From Chlorocebus sabaeus (taxonomy: Eukaryota > Chordata > Mammalia > Primates > Cercopithecidae): DNA of 64,000 bases. Location: contig NC_132927.1 of NCBI RefSeq assembly GCF_047675955.1, positions 64,461,702-64,525,701 on the forward strand. The letters are read 5' to 3'. Each line of letters opens with the position of its first letter. Position 1 is the first letter of the stretch. The translations under genes were made by a program, and so were the position numbers. The notes under the pieces were generated by a model that was not told the origin of the DNA, did not search any database, and saw only the letters and a list, made by a program, of their open reading frames with translations. Of the stretch, positions 62,531 through 64,000 are shown piece by piece.

Positions 62531-63118
62531 TTGGTTATTACATACATCTGCAAATAATTTGGCCCCTTTACTTTTACCTTTTCTTTGTTTCTGAACATCA
62601 TCTGAGAACAAAATTAAACTAAGTTTAATTTTAATAAACTAAAATTCTAAGTGGTGGTGCAAGAAGGCCATTTAAAAGTGTTGTTTTAAGCTTCTATGTT
62701 CGTAGTCATATATTACACAGCAATAGAAAAACTAATGCAGCAGCAAAGTCCTAATTCAGGGTAAAGTGACTATAAGCCCTTTCAGAAACAAAGCTAAAGC
62801 TATATTCTCTGATCAGCTTATAAGCAATAAAGCTAGTAATTTGATCCCACCTGACTCCTCCATTTCACAGTTAGTTCTGAACTCCAGAGGAGAAGAAAGA
62901 ATTTTTATTTATTCATGTCATAAAAACTCCAATAGTCAGGCATTTTATTACTCCACAACCAAAAGCATTTCTAAGTAATCCAATACCCCTCAGCAATTCT
63001 TTAAAATGAGGATCAGACCTGGGATGTGTTGCAAGGACCCAAACCAGGGTCACCTCAGGGTTCAGGCATCTAGAAGACCAACTTTATATTTATTTTATTG
63101 ATTGATTGATTGATTGAT

Positions 63119-63395
63119 ACAGGGTCTCACTCTGTCATCCAGGATGGAGTGCAGTGGCACAATCTCAACTCACTGCAACCTCCACCTCCTGGGTTCAAGC
63201 AATTCTCATGCCTCCACCTCCCGAGTAGCTGGATTACAGGCACGCACCACCATGCCCTGCTAATTTTTGTATTTTTAGTACAGACAGGGTTTCACCATCT
63301 TGGCCTGGATGGTCTTGAACTCCTGACCTCAGGTGATCCACCCACCTCAGCCTCCCAAAGTGCTAGGATTACAGGTGTGAGCCACCATGCCTGGC
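63119..63395 (-). mobile_element. Alu, antisense, with a TTGA-repeat tail
   Basis: An ATTG/TTGA repeat (63097-63119) precedes 'cagggtctcactctgtcatc', and the element ends 'ccaccatgcctggc'. The flanks 'agaagaccaacttta' (63072-63086) and 'agaaggccaacttta' (63396-63410) match at 14 of 15 positions. Confidence 0.96.
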
Positions 63396-63410
63396 AGAAG
63401 GCCAACTTTA

Positions 63411-64000
63411 GATTTTATTTTTACTCCACAGTAAATCCTCTCTTCCCAAGAGCTGAGGGAAAGCATAACAGATCAAGAGAAGGGCTTAACACTCATTGAG
63501 CAGATGAAATACATAAACCTTCCCCCATGAGAACTAAAAATTCACAACCCCAAGCTTTGTTAGTTTATACAATTTTCACTTCTCAAATAACCACCTAAAC
63601 ATAATTGGACTTCTAAATGTAGTTTAAATCAGTGGCAGAAAACTTTGAGATTTTCTACCAAAACTTTATATGCAGCAAGCAAACTGCTGCAGGATCAGTT
63701 GTTTGTATATTTAGGAAGTGTGCTTACATTCCCCCTGGAATTCGGTCACCCTTTCCAATAGCATCCCTCCAACACTTAACAAATGCATTCATTGTGCGCT
63801 GCCAATTCAATAATATGCAACTGTCTCGCCTTCCTAAAAGAATCCTGATCTTTGATGGTGCTGCAAGGAGCTGAGCGGACAATCAGCAAAAAAGATGAAA
63901 TGTGAGGTTTCTAAGGCTCTGTATCGGAATCTGTTGACGATGCATTTGAGAGGCAGTTTCAAGGGGAAGGAGAACCGTACACTCTATTTGTAGTCTGAAA
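63411..64000. other. Repeat-free unique sequence at the window end
   Basis: I see no Alu, L1 or simple repeat here and no exon. The sequence is unique-looking. It sits within the open KCNK10 intron, provided no unseen exon lies nearby. Confidence 0.5.

Larger units (their letters stand above)
31968..64000 (-). other. KCNK10: KCNK10 upstream intron, open at the window edge
   Basis: Everything from the P2 exon acceptor to the window end reads as intron. I looked on the minus strand for the first pore filter (TIGYG-like), the TM2 region (GIPLFGFLLAGIGDQLG-like) and the segment expected just before KKQVSQ, and did not find them. Stretches with no recognised element include 31968-34720, 34935-36835, 41135-42298, 42365-44190, 45360-46735, 47040-49265, 51060-52780 and 62535-63070. 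The repeats are listed separately. Confidence 0.75.

Noticed and set aside
1..64000. CRISPR arrays, bacterial operons, phage or toxin systems
   Set aside because: No spaced direct-repeat array, no ribosome binding sites with long packed frames, and a clear primate repeat content.

Overview
This window is vertebrate nuclear DNA from a primate. It has about sixteen Alu insertions on both strands (sense copies open with GGCC/GGCT-GGGC and carry the AGCACTTTGGGAGGC box), two MST-type LTRs, a half MADE1 element, several L1s, and older MIR, L2 and hAT-Charlie remnants. The only gene I can support is KCNK10 (TREK-2, a two-pore-domain potassium channel). It lies on the minus strand and is represented by its last three coding exons. 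These join in frame and encode the C-terminal 316 residues. In human this gene is at 14q31. A few tail residues differ from the human protein as I remember it, so a non-human primate is possible, but I could not check this.

Layout. 1-24694 is the 3' flank of KCNK10 plus its 3' UTR, whose end I cannot fix. It holds MIR and L2 relics, a near full-length old L1 at about 7.4-13.55 kb that is broken by two Alus, and simple repeats, including a strictly alternating purine-pyrimidine tract at 21.1 kb. 24695-25315 is the last coding exon. 25316-27549 is an intron with one Alu and a 112-bp palindromic element. 27550-27692 is an exon carrying the fourth membrane segment. 27693-31780 is an intron with one Alu. 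31781-31967 is the exon carrying the third membrane segment and the second pore loop. From 31968 to the window end is one open intron, over 32 kb long, packed with Alus, polypurine/polypyrimidine tracts, L1 fragments, a nested L1/Alu/LTR block at 59-61.3 kb and a diverged ERV LTR with leader at 61.5-62.45 kb. No exon encoding the first pore domain was found there, so the N-terminal exons (about 222 residues) lie beyond the window.

How it works together. The three exons read minus strand 31967 to 24695 with GT/AG splice sites and phases 0, 1 and 0. They encode the TM3-P2-TM4 half of the channel and the whole cytoplasmic tail that carries gating and phosphorylation control. The rest is non-coding and repeat-derived. 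Long open frames elsewhere are almost all read-throughs of Alu or L1 sequence. I see no CpG-island promoter, tRNA, rRNA, CRISPR array or bacterial-type system, and no convincing undescribed system. The findings are local structural oddities.
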